A stretch of 35,014 nucleotides of DNA from an uncultured Ruminococcus sp. (GCA_902797885.1 CADBUP010000081.1:1-35014), one strand, 5' to 3'; positions 24,901-32,323 are shown, numbered from the stretch's first letter. Numbers and translations: made by a program. The notes: a model not told the origin generated them from the letters alone.

Positions 24901-27547
24901 CTGCATTGTTCTCGGGGAAGATGTAGTAAACGCGGTATTTAACCACCTTCCAGTCAGCCTCCTTCTTTAAACCGCCATAAACCTTAAAGTTTTTAAACGC
25001 CTTATTTACCGCGCCGCCAAAGTCTACTCCTCTGACGGGAACCATAGTGTTTGCGCCGAGGTAGAAGTCAAAGCCTGTAGAACCAAGCTTCAATCCGCCT
25101 ATTGCACCCCAATCTTTCGGCAGATGCAGGCTTCCTCTTACTCCGCCGCTTAAATCGGCTGCGATATACACCCCTGTCGGAGCTTTGTAGCTGTCAAGCC
25201 CCGCAAATACACTTGCATTAATGTCTCCCTGAGCCTGAATAACCTCCCAGCCCTCGGGAACGCTTACGTGTACGCTTGCGCCGCCCATCGCCTTAATACC
25301 TGTATAATTCTTGCCGCTATAATTTCTTGTCTCGCCCTGAAGCCCCTCATACATCGAAAATTTATCGATAAGATTAAGCTTCTTCATAAACGAAATACCG
25401 ACATCCTCTGCCTCAATCTTATAGTACGCGGGGCCGAAGGTATAAGAAGCCTTTGCCTCCATAACATTAAGTATCTCGCCCTTACCCGTGATGGTAAGCT
25501 GTATCGGCGGAATCGCAAAAAAGTCGCCGTTAAACGTATCCGCAAGTCGGTCAAAGCCACCGCCCGCACCTTTTATATAAGCCACAATAACGGGAGGCGT
25601 AAGCGGAATCTTTGCAAGGTTCGACCCTGCGTAAAAGTACAGCTTATTCGGCATAAGCGACCCCGTCAGCTTAGAGCGCTTAAGCTCAAGCTCTGCATTG
25701 CTTTCAAACAGGTCAAAGACGTTCAGCTCCATCGTGAAGTGGTAGTACGACTTAAATGTATCGATTTCACCTTCTACCTTCGCCATATCAAGGCCTATCA
25801 TATCCGCCGTGTCGATTTTGCCCGTAGCCTTGATACCGTTCATCTTAAATTTTCCGTTCTTTAAACCATATCCAAGCTCTTCTATATTAAAGTCCGCACC
25901 GGGGAAGAGCTGAAACTCAACCTCACCGGTAAACTTAATATTTCCGTCGGGTTTTATCACCGCACCGTCCGGCTTAACCGTGGTATTTGGTATATCTATC
26001 GCCATCAGCGCCGCGTTATTAGACGCATCTATTGTTACGTTTATACCCTCTGCTCTCGGCTCCATTGTAATGTCATTGCCGCTTTGGTTTTTCTCCTGAT
26101 AGAACTTAAACGTCGTCGTGTTAAGACTTACGTGGTTTGCTTCTATGCTTCCGTCCTTGCCGACTGAAAGACCGCCGTCTGCCAAATTCCATACCGCTGT
26201 AACAGTTGACGACAACGCCGCCACACCCGTGGTAAACTTGTATCTGTCGCCTTCTTCTTTATAATCGCCGCGCAGAACCGCTATCGGCTCTCCGTAGCTT
26301 TTCTTATTTGTCTTAAGCTCGTTCTCACTCTTTGCGGGAACAGCCTTGTATCCGTCACCGTCTTTGTATATTCCGAGATGCCTCGCAGACGTCTTAATCG
26401 TTACGTTATCGTTGGGCGTAAAGTCCTTTTCGTTTGTTGCATACAAACCGCGAAAGCCCCAAAGTGTTGAACTTCCGTAGCCGGGAACTTCCAGCCCCAT
26501 AAGCGTGCGGCTTGCGTTTTCCAATATAACGTCGCCGTTTGACGTGGTCGAGAAGTATTCGGGCATATTGCCTGCATCATAATCCATATAGCCGTACTCA
26601 TGTCCACGGTTGATCTGCACATTCTGTGAATAACCGTCTACATATTCGCAATACAACCCCGATGTCGCGGTAAAAGGATTCGCCCATGTATAACCCCTTG
26701 TCATTATCTCAGTTATCGCCTCGTTTTGATTACCTCCGGTAACCTTGTTGGCGTGTGTGCGCGACATCGCGCCCGGGATAGCCGTCGGCGTATTGGTAAA
26801 ACCGTGATTCGTGGTACCTACCGCGGTATTCATATAAAGGCTTGCCGCGGTGGGGGCATTCTCATGACCCATCCTGTTAAAACCTTTCATTTCGGTTAAA
26901 ACCTTTATGTCCTTACGGGCATACATTGGGGGATCATTAACATATCCGACCGAAGTAACCGAGCGTATACCCCATGTTCTTCCTTTGTCATTCTCATCAT
27001 GCCCAATCATTCCGCCTGCGCTGAAACCGATTTCCGTTCCCGCGTCAAGCTTTGTTATATAATAATTGGTACAGATTTTATATTTGCCTCCGCCGATAGT
27101 ATACTCGGTCTTGATTCCCGCGGCCTTAACAGGCATTCCTGTCGCCTCGTCGATACTGCTCGTATCAACCGATGCCGTTTCGACCGAGCGTGTGTCAAAT
27201 GACACTTCTTTTGAATCAATGGTAAAATACACGCGCTGGTATATTCCTTTGTTGAATACCATATCATATGCCTCCGCGCCCGATGCCTCGGTTCTTGCGG
27301 GAAGCGTCACCATATAATTGTTCTTGTTGCTTGAATTCTTGCTTGTCAGAAAATAAAATCTGATATACCTATTGTTTAAGCAATAGATATTATAGCCGTT
27401 GTAATCCTCAAAGATTCTCCAGGCTGCCATATCCTCCCTCGCCGCCGAGGTCTGCGACGCGCCGACCAAAGCATACGCCTCGGGCGGAGCAACACATATC
27501 AGCATACAAAAGAGTAATAAAATACTTAAAAATCTCTTCGCCTTCAT
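21986..27547 (-). CDS. 1853-residue secreted S-layer homology (SLH) surface protein
   Basis: A giant exported protein. Residues 1-27 are a signal peptide (KAKR, then a long hydrophobic core ending near AYA). The next 900 or so residues are beta-rich, have no motif I recognise, and include many aromatic and Gly-rich strands. Near residues 1240-1400 there is a fibronectin-III-like region (QAEWDEVENAEGYQIKIY, TYVVGVSAYN). A Gly-rich linker at about 1575-1589 precedes an InlB/Flg_new-type repeat (1590-1656, ending LYAAW). Three SLH modules fill 1668-1850, each with the usual F-DV start and TR-E/TRA helix; these bind pyruvylated wall polymers. AAGGAG precedes the ATG, 36 bp after the TetR gene with no terminator between, so TetR probably controls it. 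It may be an adhesin or structural wall protein; no enzyme motif was seen. Confidence 0.85.
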   Translation of the reverse strand: MKAKRFLSILLLFCMLICVAPPEAYALVGASQTSAAREDMAAWRIFEDYNGYNIYCLNNRYIRFYFLTSKNSSNKNNYMVTLPARTEASGAEAYDMVFNKGIYQRVYFTIDSKEVSFDTRSVETASVDTSSIDEATGMPVKAAGIKTEYTIGGGKYKICTNYYITKLDAGTEIGFSAGGMIGHDENDKGRTWGIRSVTSVGYVNDPPMYARKDIKVLTEMKGFNRMGHENAPTAASLYMNTAVGTTNHGFTNTPTAIPGAMSRTHANKVTGGNQNEAITEIMTRGYTWANPFTATSGLYCEYVDGYSQNVQINRGHEYGYMDYDAGNMPEYFSTTSNGDVILENASRTLMGLEVPGYGSSTLWGFRGLYATNEKDFTPNDNVTIKTSARHLGIYKDGDGYKAVPAKSENELKTNKKSYGEPIAVLRGDYKEEGDRYKFTTGVAALSSTVTAVWNLADGGLSVGKDGSIEANHVSLNTTTFKFYQEKNQSGNDITMEPRAEGINVTIDASNNAALMAIDIPNTTVKPDGAVIKPDGNIKFTGEVEFQLFPGADFNIEELGYGLKNGKFKMNGIKATGKIDTADMIGLDMAKVEGEIDTFKSYYHFTMELNVFDLFESNAELELKRSKLTGSLMPNKLYFYAGSNLAKIPLTPPVIVAYIKGAGGGFDRLADTFNGDFFAIPPIQLTITGKGEILNVMEAKASYTFGPAYYKIEAEDVGISFMKKLNLIDKFSMYEGLQGETRNYSGKNYTGIKAMGGASVHVSVPEGWEVIQAQGDINASVFAGLDSYKAPTGVYIAADLSGGVRGSLHLPKDWGAIGGLKLGSTGFDFYLGANTMVPVRGVDFGGAVNKAFKNFKVYGGLKKEADWKVVKYRVYYIFPENNAGFTIKPFWSKLPEWDWADHKPIGYSAVMNEEDGTLAVMSLNMDELNTAVVNNADESGIAAYSGVFSKDVELKANAGQTLSSDATVLMMLTPNDANTDINAFADSITVSKGGSAVTLTKPIYNENEEITNEKDINMYTSTNADGKNCVLIGLGENSNIGDKWNVTSTLSDFSASLNASAPFDSLDVSLSGYNISGSVKNAEDGAEYVLATYFGSEKGKSEYLIEQSDVNDVSNISLEIPKEGTMLPTGKYNVTASLLKKETITVTNDETGETETQTVLLPVDRAEFDNKVSYKNTLQPNAPERVSLTAVGNEIMQAEWDEVENAEGYQIKIYQKDDNGELTDTSKGYDFSADDIKKIKDNKYPGVTYDSTSKTFRLDMAMTVGGTDIEYDGNENKTTTEKANQNAVLEANKTYVVGVSAYNCVKDEENNNINKANSKVNSEEKKSNETLLPEYTPIDIDVTLKTLRGSEYVEHAVEKNDGEDGSGVYTTSAGNGDDNTWYIGVSNKNNVNADYTITRVDNNDKYIGAEWGYINSYIDGSVMFRIDAKVNKGIYTDTTTKYLMVELDNTAPMLSLDKNVVYADEKTGKYQIGGITEPNAAVCIEGKEGTATADANGRFTYEGQLELTIEQGIWDEEGNPVLDKDGNHMTETIPNPELDTGLVRLYATDVNGNESAAAQTVITFGSDPDKNDDGNGGGRHTGGGGGGRTTRFTVKFDSNGGSNVSSQTVVRNNSVTEPAEPTKEGFKFNGWYLDKDLTEKYDFSERVTKDITLYAAWTEKQTETSGEWKNPFDDVKSGDWFFEDVKYAAENGLMKGTSETMFEPNGVLTRAMLVTILYRADGEPNVGKNVRFSDVDPSAYYADAVVWAQQNGIVFGVTETEFAPEANITREQIAAIMFRYAKYKGYDISAGENTNILSYDDFGDVSEYAIESLQYAVGSGIIKGRTESTLNPKDSATRAEAAAILGRFLKTEKK

Positions 27548-27583
27548 TTTAAAAATTCTCCTTATTTTATATAAATTTATTTT

Positions 27584-28276
27584 TTACATTTTCTCTCCGA
27601 GTTCAAATCCGAAGTTCATCGCAAGTGATTTAAAAAGCCTCTGCATAATTTGATTCGCAGTTTTTCTTATATCAATTTTAAGCACAAACGCAATAACCTC
27701 TTCCCTTTCGTCTTTCGGAACGTTATATACTTTCATACTCATTTCAAGAAACCGCTCAAGCTTTCTTTCAAGCGTAAAATACTGATCGCACTTTCTCGCC
27801 ATATAGTTACGCATAATTCCCGCCGTTCCTATTTCAAGCTCATAAAAATCGCCCTCCGAATACCCCGGGTTATAGTCGGAAAATATTTTTTTAAGTTCAA
27901 CCGACGTACGCCTGAAGATATATTCGGTGGTATCGTTATCAGAATACGCTTCGACATAAATTTCCCTTAAATTTTCGTTAAGTTCACTAAGCGTCATCTG
28001 TATTGCGGTTTCCACGGCATAAACATAAACGGGTTTTAAATCTTTTTCGCTTATGCTCCTCGCCGCCGCGAACTGGCTATCAAACATAAACTCAGTAAGA
28101 TCAAATAAAACACCGTACTTATTTTTAAACAAGTTCTGAAACGTTGAACAAGATACCTTGGCTTCCTCCAAAATTTCGGAAATAGTCGTCTTATAAAATC
28201 CTTGACGAATAAAAAATTTAACACATGCGGAAAGTATGCGTTGTCTTGCCTCAATACTGCTTTGATGCTGTCCCAT
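27584..28276 (-). CDS. TetR family transcriptional regulator
   Basis: A 230-residue regulator. The N-terminal DNA-binding domain is clear: ARQRILSACVKFFIRQGFYKTTISEILEEAKVSCSTFQNLFKNKYGVL (residues about 9-56). The ligand-binding part is all-helical and ends at the usual length. The ATG at 28276 has GGAGGG six bases upstream; an in-frame extension to 28333 crosses the operator region and is not used. Upstream lie a perfect dyad and further CAATATA half-sites over the promoter, so it is likely autoregulated. It precedes the SLH gene on the same strand, which is its most probable target. Confidence 0.9.
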   Translation of the reverse strand: MGQHQSSIEARQRILSACVKFFIRQGFYKTTISEILEEAKVSCSTFQNLFKNKYGVLFDLTEFMFDSQFAAARSISEKDLKPVYVYAVETAIQMTLSELNENLREIYVEAYSDNDTTEYIFRRTSVELKKIFSDYNPGYSEGDFYELEIGTAGIMRNYMARKCDQYFTLERKLERFLEMSMKVYNVPKDEREEVIAFVLKIDIRKTANQIMQRLFKSLAMNFGFELGEKM

Positions 28277-28293
28277 AGTACCCTCCTTAAAAA

Positions 28294-28347
28294 TATATTG
28301 GTATTTACACCAATATAATGCCAATATATTCACAAAAAGTCAATATA
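28294..28347 (-). promoter_or_regulatory. Operator array and promoter of the TetR-SLH operon
   Basis: TATATTGGT (28294-28302) and ACCAATATA (28309-28317) form a perfect 9-bp inverted repeat with a 6-bp gap. The word CAATATA recurs at 28311, 28322 and 28341, 11 and 19 bp apart. On the minus strand, TTGACT (28343-28338) and CATTAT, 17 bp on, form a plausible promoter inside the array. This is the expected layout for TetR self-repression. Confidence 0.7.
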
Positions 28348-28373
28348 ATATTTAAAAAAATAAAATTTTTCAA

Positions 28374-28396
28374 GAAATTTGTCGTTCACAAATTTC
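28374..28396. other. AT-rich stem-loop between the TetR promoter and the malic enzyme terminator
   Basis: GAAATTTGT (28374-28382) and ACAAATTTC (28388-28396) pair perfectly around CGTTC. It could be a second transcription stop for the malic enzyme transcript. No T-run follows, so its role is unclear. Confidence 0.4.
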
Positions 28397-28419
28397 GCCG
28401 CCGTTTTCAGGCATAAAAA

Positions 28420-28442
28420 AATCGGGGTTAAAAACCCCGATT
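28420..28442 (-). terminator. Rho-independent terminator of the malic enzyme gene
   Basis: AATCGGGGTT pairs with AACCCCGATT around a three-base loop and, on the minus strand, is followed directly by a run of seven T. It lies 24 bp after the stop codon. Confidence 0.92.
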
Positions 28443-28465
28443 AAGACCATTTTACAGCAACATAT

Positions 28466-29638
28466 TTATATTCTCGCCACGCCGGTCCTGCGTGCCGCTT
28501 CCGAAACCGCAGAAGCAACTGCCTTTGTAACATTAGGATTAAACGAATCCGGAATAATATAATCCGGTGTGATTTCATCATCCTTTATAACGCCCGCTAT
28601 CGCCCTCGCGGCCGCAATTTTCATTTCATCATTAATATCTTTCGCGTGTACGTCAAGCGCTCCTCTGAAAATTCCGGGGAAAGCAAGAACATTATTAATC
28701 TGATTCGGGAAGTCGCTGCGTCCCGTACCCATAATAGCAACCCCCGCCGCTTTCGCCTCGTCAGGCAAAATTTCGGGAACAGGGTTCGCCATTGCGAAAA
28801 CAATCGGATTATCCGCCATTGTCTTTATCATCTCAGGTGTAAGGGTCTTAGGCGCAGAAACGCCGATAAATACATCCGCACCTTTGATTACCTCTTTCAG
28901 CGAACCCGAACGCTTATTGTGATTTGTAATCTGTGCCATCTCCTTTTTAGAGTCGTTAAGACCCTCTCTGCCTTCATACACCGCGCCTTTTCTGTCACAT
29001 ATGATTACCTCTTTAAGTCCAACGCTTATGAGAAGCTTAGTGATGGCCACACCCGCCGCTCCGCAGCCGTTAACAACAGCTTTAAGCTCGGAAATATCCT
29101 TTTTAACAAGCTTAAGCGCATTTATGATTGCAGCAAGAACAACAACCGCCGTACCGTGTTGATCATCATGAAAAATCGGAATATCACATACCTCTTTAAG
29201 TCTCTTTTCAATCTCAAAGCATCTCGGCGCTGAAATATCCTCAAGGTTTACACCGCCGAACGAACCCGCAAGAAGTCTAACCGTATTAACTATATCGTCA
29301 ACATTTTCAGAACGTATGCAAAGCGGAAAGGCATCAACGCCGCCAAAACGTTTAAACAGGGCACACTTACCCTCCATAACCGGCATACCGGCCTCAGGGC
29401 CGATGTCGCCGAGGCCTAAAACCGCACTTCCGTCGGTCACAACAGCAACCAAATTTCCTCTTCGTGTATACTTATAGCTTAAATCCGTGTTCTCCGAAAT
29501 CGCCAAGCAAGGCTCAGCTACACCCGGCGTATACGCAACAGCCAAATCATCGCTATTTTCAATATCGCATCTTAAGGCAATCTCAAGCTTGCCTTTCCAT
29601 TCTTCATGTTTTTTTAAAGCATATTCTTTTTTGTCCAT
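28466..29638 (-). CDS. Malic enzyme (NAD(P)-dependent, decarboxylating)
   Basis: A 390-residue malic enzyme of the short bacterial type, converting malate to pyruvate, CO2 and NAD(P)H. Landmarks are AYTPGVAEPC, VTDGSAVLGLGDIGPEAGMPVMEGK, FHDDQHGTAVV, the Rossmann motif NGCGAAGVAI and FAMANPVPEI. There is no phosphotransacetylase-like C-terminal extension, so it is not the 760-residue MaeB form. The cofactor preference cannot be read with certainty. AAAGGGG precedes the ATG at a distance of about 10 bases. It is a single-gene unit between its own promoter and terminator. Confidence 0.93.
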   Translation of the reverse strand: MDKKEYALKKHEEWKGKLEIALRCDIENSDDLAVAYTPGVAEPCLAISENTDLSYKYTRRGNLVAVVTDGSAVLGLGDIGPEAGMPVMEGKCALFKRFGGVDAFPLCIRSENVDDIVNTVRLLAGSFGGVNLEDISAPRCFEIEKRLKEVCDIPIFHDDQHGTAVVVLAAIINALKLVKKDISELKAVVNGCGAAGVAITKLLISVGLKEVIICDRKGAVYEGREGLNDSKKEMAQITNHNKRSGSLKEVIKGADVFIGVSAPKTLTPEMIKTMADNPIVFAMANPVPEILPDEAKAAGVAIMGTGRSDFPNQINNVLAFPGIFRGALDVHAKDINDEMKIAAARAIAGVIKDDEITPDYIIPDSFNPNVTKAVASAVSEAARRTGVARI

Positions 29639-29674
29639 TTTAGAAGTACCCCTTTCTGTCTTCTCTAATTAGCT

Positions 29675-29703
29675 ATTATAATATAACGCCGCTCAAATTT
29701 CAA
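29675..29703 (-). promoter_or_regulatory. Promoter of the malic enzyme gene
   Basis: On the minus strand, TTGAAA (29703-29698) and TATAAT (29680-29675) are 17 bp apart. The -35 lies in TACTTGAAATTT, the same 12-mer as at kdgK and tRNA-Arg. Confidence 0.8.
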
Positions 29704-29749
29704 GTATAAATAACACAAACCAGAAAATTTTGTCGATATATGAATAATA

Positions 29750-30496
29750 TTAAAAAATTTTACTCATAACTCTGTCAAATACCTCACCTATACTGTCTCT
29801 TAAGACTATATCCGCACGGCTGTCGAACGAGGTTTCTCCCTTGTTTATAAGCACAATATTTCGTCCTCTGAAATATCCGAGGTATGATGCGGCGGGATAT
29901 ACTACAAGCGATGTTCCGCCGACTATAAGAAGATCCGCCGCCGATATCGCCGATACCGCCGCCGATACCGCCTTTTCGTTTAGCATTTCGCCATACAGAG
30001 TAACATCAGGGCGAACAAGCGCACCGCATTTTCTGCAATGCGGAACCGCTCCGCCGAGCGCCTCAACCTCTTTATAAGGCATATCTTCACCGCAAGCCGA
30101 ACAATAGTATCTCTTCGTCGTTCCGTGAAGCTCAATCACATTTTGACTTCCGGCAAGCTGATGAAGATTATCTATATTCTGTGTTATAACCGCATTTAAC
30201 ATACCCTCTTTTTCAAGCCGCGCAAGGGCCTTATGCGCCTTGTTCGGCTTCGCACCGGTATCAAAAAAGTATTTCTTACAGAAATCATAAAACGTCTCGG
30301 GGTGCTCAAACAAAAAATTGTGACTTAATATCACCTCGGGCGACACTCCGTATTCCTTAACGGAATTATATATTCCGTCCTCGCTTCGATAATCTTTTAT
30401 TCCGCTTTCGGTTGACACTCCCGCGCCGCCGAAAAATACTGTATTTTCACTTTCCTTAATCATTGCCGCAAAGCGGCTTACTTCTTCGTCTGTCAT
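29750..30496 (-). CDS. cobB: NAD-dependent protein deacylase (sirtuin, CobB/Sir2)
   Basis: A 248-residue class III sirtuin, which removes acyl groups from lysines using NAD+. GGAGVSTESGIKDYRS (23-38) is the NAD site (Lys replaces the usual Pro of GIPDFRS), TQNIDNLHQLAG (105-116) and ELHG with catalytic His124 follow, and the zinc site is CSAC (132-135) with CRKC (154-157). GGTSLVVYPA and VLINKGET close the Rossmann fold. The ATG at 30496 has CGGAG eight bases upstream; the in-frame GTG at 30505 lies on that site. It appears monocistronic; its stop is about 80 bp from the malic enzyme promoter, with no strong terminator visible. Confidence 0.93.
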   Translation of the reverse strand: MTDEEVSRFAAMIKESENTVFFGGAGVSTESGIKDYRSEDGIYNSVKEYGVSPEVILSHNFLFEHPETFYDFCKKYFFDTGAKPNKAHKALARLEKEGMLNAVITQNIDNLHQLAGSQNVIELHGTTKRYYCSACGEDMPYKEVEALGGAVPHCRKCGALVRPDVTLYGEMLNEKAVSAAVSAISAADLLIVGGTSLVVYPAASYLGYFRGRNIVLINKGETSFDSRADIVLRDSIGEVFDRVMSKIF

Positions 30497-30585
30497 CTCT
30501 GTCACTCCGTTTTGTTTATTATTTTTTATGCTTTGTCGGCTTCATTCGGGATGTTGAATCCTGATTATGATTTTATTATACTCAT

Positions 30586-30615
30586 ATTCTACCATAAGTA
30601 TTATTGTACGGTCAA
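30586..30615 (-). promoter_or_regulatory. Promoter of cobB
   Basis: On the minus strand, TTGACC (30615-30610) and TAGAAT (30591-30586), 18 bp apart, with TGG before the -10. A further TATAAT lies a few bases downstream and could be an alternative. The leader is about 80 nt. Confidence 0.6.
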
Positions 30616-30677
30616 GCAAAAACTTTTTTATACTGTTGACAAAACTTGTTCTTGGTTATACAATTTTAAAAAACATT

Positions 30678-30707
30678 CCAACTTTTTCGGCGTTCCTGCG
30701 TGTAATA
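30678..30707 (+). promoter_or_regulatory. ECF-sigma-type promoter before the zinc-ribbon gene
   Basis: CCAACTTTTTC (30678-30688), nine bases, then GCGTGTAATA (30698-30707). The AAC and CGT cores are separated by 16 bp, the usual geometry of ECF sigma promoters. The same two blocks with the same spacing occur at 31561. A TTGACA at 30636 with a poor -10 may be a second, weaker start. Confidence 0.7.
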
Positions 30708-30736
30708 TAATGAATTAACTATGGAGATGCGTAAAA

Positions 30737-31552
30737 ATGCCCGAATCAAACAAATTCCCCGCCCGCGGGTCGTTTACTTCATCCGCGCGTGAAGCACTTG
30801 AAAAGCAGGGCTCATCCGACACCGAATCATTGCTGAGCGGAATTGCCGATGCTTCCGCCGATGTAATCGACGCGATAACCCTCGACGAGCAAAATACTGT
30901 TACCTATTCGGCATCAAACAGCGCGATTGTCGGCCGAAGGTTCAGTCTGAAAAAAGATGAAAACGGGCTTTTAACAACGGATATATACGGTGGTGCCGCC
31001 CTTCGGTTTTTGTCGAATGACGAGTTTATGCTATCGGCCGTTTTTTCGGATGTGCTTTCAAAGTTCAGTGACAAAACCGAAAAATATGAAGAGGAGGAAT
31101 ACTTTTATCTCAGCGGCGGCAAAAACGCATACTTAATCAGCCGAATTTCGGCAGATAAAAAAAGCGGAGTAAGAACGTATGTAATCATAAACCCAACCTC
31201 CGTTAAATACGGAACATCGGCGCTTAAAGCCGCCGCAGGAATATTTATGCTTTTATTTATGATATATTGGGTTATTATTGCTCTTTGGGTATACCAAAAC
31301 ACCGAAAAGTCGCATCTTTCCGCACCGATATGGGGAATCATCACTCTATGTACCAACCTCGCCGGAGTTTTGGTATACACAGTATACAAACATTCAAACG
31401 CCGTTTGCCCCTGCTGCGGTGCGGTTCAGCCGAGGTCAAACACCTTTTGTATATCCTGCGGCGCCAAAATAGGTCTTACCTGTCCCGAATGCGGACACGG
31501 AACCGCCTCGGGCGATAACTTCTGTTCGAGCTGCGGCCACAAAATTAAATAA
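30737..31552 (+). CDS. Membrane protein with PLDc_N-like helical hairpin and C-terminal zinc ribbons
   Basis: A 271-residue protein of unknown function. Residues 1-160 are soluble and have no motif I know. Two hydrophobic segments (about 163-186 and 196-217) surround LWVYQNTEKSHLSAPIWGI; this resembles the PLDc_N domain pattern (WVY.(D/N)...R....lW), a small membrane module also seen in YxlE, a regulator of B. subtilis SigY. The C-terminus holds zinc-ribbon cysteine pairs: 224/227, 238/241, 249/252 and 263/266, so two ribbons. The ATG at 30737 follows GGAG at moderate distance. An ECF-type promoter lies about 30 bp upstream, suggesting envelope-stress control. The PLDc_N likeness is a reading by eye. 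Confidence 0.7.
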   Translation: MPESNKFPARGSFTSSAREALEKQGSSDTESLLSGIADASADVIDAITLDEQNTVTYSASNSAIVGRRFSLKKDENGLLTTDIYGGAALRFLSNDEFMLSAVFSDVLSKFSDKTEKYEEEEYFYLSGGKNAYLISRISADKKSGVRTYVIINPTSVKYGTSALKAAAGIFMLLFMIYWVIIALWVYQNTEKSHLSAPIWGIITLCTNLAGVLVYTVYKHSNAVCPCCGAVQPRSNTFCISCGAKIGLTCPECGHGTASGDNFCSSCGHKIK

Positions 31553-31560
31553 AATTTTCC

Positions 31561-31590
31561 CCAACTTTTTCTGTCATAGCGCGTGTAATA
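31561..31590 (+). promoter_or_regulatory. Second ECF-sigma-type promoter, before the P-type ATPase remnant
   Basis: CCAACTTTTTC (31561-31571), nine bases, then GCGTGTAATA (31581-31590): identical blocks and spacing to the copy at 30678, while the nine bases between and the flanks differ. It starts eight bases after the zinc-ribbon stop codon and would begin transcription about 23 bp before the next ATG. Confidence 0.7.
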
Positions 31591-31619
31591 GATGAAAAGA
31601 AAAAGTCAGGGTGATATTT

Positions 31620-32210
31620 ATGAACAACATATCCAAAACCATACCACGGATTTTAAAGGAAAACATCTGTACCGTATTTAATCTCTTGAATATCTTGATT
31701 GCTCTGCTCCTCGCGCTCGCAGGTGCATGGAAGAACATTTTGTTTATCGCGGTCATTTTAATAAATACAATAATCGGGATTATTCAAGAGATAAAGGCCA
31801 AACGTCAGATAGAGAGGCTTACTCTCTTATCTCTGCCGAGTGTCAACATAATCAGAGACGGAGTTTCGATGAGCATAACGCCGTCAGAGGTTAAAAAATG
31901 CGACATATTTCTGTTTGAAAGCGGTTCTGTGATATGCTGCGACTGTATTATAAAATCAGGCGAGGCAGAGATTAACGAATCTATTTTAACCGGAGAATCC
32001 GAACCCGCACTAAAACGCACGGGTGATACTCTCCTATCGGGAAGCACAGTAATCTCGGGACGTTGCCGAGCAGAGGCCTGCTGCGGCAGGTTCGTTTATC
32101 GGCTTGTCGACTCTTTTTATAAAAGGCCCTGCCGCCGCGCCGATAAGCAATGCGTTAAACATAGTTCCCTCTCTTACGGCGATAATTCCTCCGAAGAGAA
32201 TCACAGATAA
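31620..32210 (+). pseudogene. 5' remnant of a cation-transporting P-type ATPase
   Basis: From the ATG at 31620 (AGGGTGA just upstream) the frame encodes the start of a P-type ATPase: two membrane helices (about residues 20-34 and 39-56), NTIIGIIQEIKAKRQIERL, then the actuator domain with GDGV-like IIRDGVSM and the phosphatase loop TGES (124-127). Clear family likeness stops at GRCRAEA, near 32078. The remaining residues to 32210 are unlike any ATPase and end at a stop. The phosphorylation motif DKTGT, the nucleotide-binding domain and six or so further helices are all absent, so no transport activity is possible. Promoter and ribosome site look intact, so a truncated two-helix protein could still be made. 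Confidence 0.75.
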
Positions 32211-32249
32211 TTTCGCGGAACACAAGTCACAAACCCAAAAGCTTTCAGA
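32076..32249 (-). pseudogene. Inverted fragment resembling a YczE/YitT-type membrane protein
   Basis: On the minus strand the frame running down from 32249 encodes a hydrophobic stretch with LSVILFGGIIAVREGTMFNALLIG, then FIKRVDKPI. VREGT followed by a helix and LLIG is, from memory, typical of the C-terminal part of YczE/DUF6198-type membrane proteins. Nothing upstream continues the family; a terminator hairpin and another gene lie there. Likeness ends near 32076, where the ATPase likeness from the other strand ends. It is therefore probably a gene remnant joined head-on to the ATPase remnant. The family match is by eye only. Confidence 0.45.
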
Positions 32250-32260
32250 TTTTATATACT

Positions 32261-32305
32261 CAAAAAGGCTCAACTCGCATAAAAACAGCGGATTGAGCCC
32301 TTTTG
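32261..32305. terminator. Hairpin terminator between the remnants and DUF1540
   Basis: CAAAAAGGCTCAA (32261-32273) pairs with TTGAGCCCTTTTG (32293-32305), with one mismatch. AATTATTTTATTTTT follows on the plus strand and TTTTTGA on the minus side. It would end the DUF1540 transcript (minus) and the ATPase remnant transcript (plus). Confidence 0.7.
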
Positions 32306-32323
32306 AATTATTTTATTTTTCGT

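Noticed and set aside
23696-25864. Open frames of 112-217 residues on the plus strand inside the SLH gene
   Set aside because: They mirror the low stop-codon density of the opposite strand; no motif, ribosome site or promoter.
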